From NCBI GenBank assembly GCA_003481005.1, contig QUKC01000001.1, forward strand, positions 124,001 to 188,000: a stretch of 64,000 nt of DNA. Direction: 5' to 3'. The notes below the pieces were generated by a model that worked only from the letters and a program-made list of their open reading frames with translations, ran no database searches and was not told the DNA's origin. Positions 62,475 through 64,000 of the stretch are shown piece by piece. The position numbers and the translations under genes are program-made. Numbering within the stretch: position 1 is the stretch's first letter; every line of letters begins with the position of its first letter. Origin of the DNA: Firmicutes bacterium TM09-10 (lineage in GTDB: Bacteria; Bacillota; Clostridia; Lachnospirales; Lachnospiraceae).

Positions 62475-64000
62475 ATCGCAATTGCTTTTTCGATCTCCGC
62501 GTTCACCCGTTCTCTTAAGGCTAGCAGCCATTCTTTTTCTTTGGGATAGCGCTTGAATGTGATCGGTTCATCCGTTCCTTCTGCGATGATTTCACAGACT
62601 CTTTCCCTGCCGACCAGCGATTCCAGCAGTTCAAACGCACGCACATCCTGTATCACCTGCTGCATCAGCATCAGACGGATAGATTCCTCCGGTACGCCGC
62701 CCTCGCCGGGATAAACCAAAAATGCATCGCCGGACGGAAATGCTTCTCCCGCGTCCGTTACCGCATACGGATTGATGTGCTTGATCGAATACTGGCTGTT
62801 ATAAAAGTTAAAGCCCCAGTGCAGAAATCCACTGATTTTATACAGATACAGCTGCACACCGAGGATTCTGGTACGCGCAGAAGGCATCGCCATGAACCGA
62901 TTGGAAACCTCCTTCCACTGTCCGGTGCAATAATAGGTCCACAGTCCTTCCATTCCTCTTTCCAAAAACGGCTCCATGCAGTCTGTTCCGGGTGCAAACA
63001 GATCCACCAGGCCTTTTTCACAAAATCCAACGTCAGAAAGCGCATCAATCGTATGAAACCCCTGAATATAGGGTAGTACCATTTCCCGCGCTTTTTTATA
63101 ATCCTCTAAAATCTCCTCGCCGGGTTCATCTGAAATATGGAAAAAGACTTTATCCTGCAGTCCCTGTTCTTTCAGAAAATCTGTCAGGGCAGTCAGATAT
63201 TGTGCCAGAAAATCCGCATATTCCGGGCTCTGTGCGTCCGTGTGCCAGCCAAACTTATGGTGAAGCGTGCCGTCCTCCCAGACCATAATCTTCGGTGCGC
63301 ACTTAGCGCCCCACTGGGTAAACAGATGCGCCATTTCAAAATGTGTAATTCCGGCAAAGCGGCAAATTCCGATCCAACGCTCCAGTTTCGAAAAATCGAA
63401 GCTGTAGGTATCACCGTCCTTGCGGATGTCCAGCAGCTGAACCGTCGTGCGCTCGCCGCCGACCGCAGTGTCCAGAGGCGGTGTAAATACGGGTGTCAGA
63501 ATCGTATTGATGCCACGCGCCGCATACAGGCGGATAAAGTTTTCCAGAATCTTCCAGTGTTCTTCGCTGAACGGTTTTACATGATAATAGTCTGCCAGAC
63601 AGTCAGAATGGAACCATTCCGTATGCAAAAGCTTCTGCGGCGGAAGCGACGCATCGACCACATGCAGGTCTGCTTTTAACGTCTCTTTTTCTCCGTCCTC
63701 AGTTTCCGTTTCGATCACAATAGCATAGTCCCCGCCTGCAAGCTCCGCATCGACCGTCACATCCAACCATAGGCTGCGCCACTGTCCGGGCACTTCTTTT
63801 GTCAGATATTTTTTGTCCGCACCATCGCCCTCCGTATCCAGATCGCGCAAAAGATCCGGATACATCCCGGGTACGATGCGCAGATAGTTATCGTCCTGCT
63901 CCTTATGGCACGGATAAGCCGACGGAACCAGCTCAACCCGACGCAATCTCGTCTCAATTTTTTCCGGCGCTTTTACGGAAACCTTCCAGTAACGTCCCCA
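62468..64000 (-). CDS. DUF4091/GH123-like glycosidase, partial at the N-terminus
   Basis: At least 510 aa; the frame stays open to the window edge (beginning WGRYWKVSVKAPEKIETRL), so the start is not in view. A beta-sandwich-like N-terminal part is followed by a barrel with FFHISDEPGEE, whose Asp-Glu pair is the catalytic signature of DUF4091/GH123 proteins acting on N-acetylhexosamines. The final codons lie in repeat R1. Confidence 0.83.
   Translation of the reverse strand, partial: WGRYWKVSVKAPEKIETRLRRVELVPSAYPCHKEQDDNYLRIVPGMYPDLLRDLDTEGDGADKKYLTKEVPGQWRSLWLDVTVDAELAGGDYAIVIETETEDGEKETLKADLHVVDASLPPQKLLHTEWFHSDCLADYYHVKPFSEEHWKILENFIRLYAARGINTILTPVFTPPLDTAVGGERTTVQLLDIRKDGDTYSFDFSKLERWIGICRFAGITHFEMAHLFTQWGAKCAPKIMVWEDGTLHHKFGWHTDAQSPEYADFLAQYLTALTDFLKEQGLQDKVFFHISDEPGEEILEDYKKAREMVLPYIQGFHTIDALSDVGFCEKGLVDLFAPGTDCMEPFLERGMEGLWTYYCTGQWKEVSNRFMAMPSARTRILGVQLYLYKISGFLHWGFNFYNSQYSIKHINPYAVTDAGEAFPSGDAFLVYPGEGGVPEESIRLMLMQQVIQDVRAFELLESLVGRERVCEIIAEGTDEPITFKRYPKEKEWLLALRERVNAEIEKAIAIQ

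Overview
The window reads as chromosomal DNA from a Gram-positive, spore-former-related anaerobe of the Clostridia, most likely Lachnospiraceae. The evidence is the content: spoVG, a Spo0A-type DNA-binding domain, paired glgC/glgD, LrgAB, AzlCD, DUF3842 and DUF3048 proteins, an EpsG-type polymerase and many small lipoproteins, with nothing of an outer membrane. Ribosome binding sites are strong AGGAGG types. No rRNA, tRNA or CRISPR array was seen. The pth-mfd-spoVG-prs neighbourhood resembles the origin-proximal region of Bacillus, but no oriC gene set (dnaA, dnaN) is present.

Layout. 1-5.7 kb: an ECF sigma factor joined in frame to a second protein, a uracil permease, the azlCD exporter pair and a small membrane/zinc-ribbon pair. 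5.8-16.2 kb (minus strand): two secreted or cytosolic glycosidase-type proteins, two polytopic GT-C-like membrane proteins, and lrgA-lrgB. 16.2-23.3 kb (minus): mfd, pth, spoVG, glgD, glgC. 23.7-29.3 kb (plus): murC, a DnaA-box cluster, a DnaD-like protein and an AAA+ helicase loader, prs, DUF3842. 29.4-35.1 kb (minus): NlpC/P60 hydrolase, asnS, a lipid-anchored trigger-factor-like foldase, cardiolipin synthase preceded by a tandem repeat. 36.3-48.7 kb (minus): an exopolysaccharide locus with six GT2/GT4-type glycosyltransferases and one GtrB-like enzyme, EpsG polymerase, Wzz-like co-polymerase, initiating phosphoglycosyl transferase, a stand-alone Spo0A DNA-binding domain, and manC for GDP-mannose. 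48.8-57.9 kb: large membrane glycosyltransferase-like proteins, a PAP2-like protein and a DUF3048 lipoprotein. 58-60.5 kb: an Rpn-type nuclease gene split by an IS200/IS605-type element that keeps tnpB and its presumptive omegaRNA but has a truncated tnpA. 61-64 kb: a lipoprotein and a DUF4091 glycosidase-like gene that runs off the edge.

How it fits together. Much of the window serves the cell envelope: precursor supply (murC, manC, glgCD), polymer assembly (EPS locus), membrane-embedded glycosyl transfer (five GT-C-like proteins), wall turnover (NlpC/P60, GH20) and surface folding (trigger-factor lipoprotein). A second theme is housekeeping of replication and information flow (DnaD/loader, prs, pth, mfd, asnS). 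Scattered through the intergenic DNA are at least two families of palindromic repeats, one of which is nested inside the other at 42.8 kb.

Strongest candidates for follow-up: the DnaA-box cluster in front of the helicase-loader genes, the TnpB/omegaRNA element inside the Rpn gene, the Spo0A DNA-binding domain without a receiver at the head of the EPS operon, the sigma factor with an internal in-frame ribosome binding site, and the covarying palindromic repeats.
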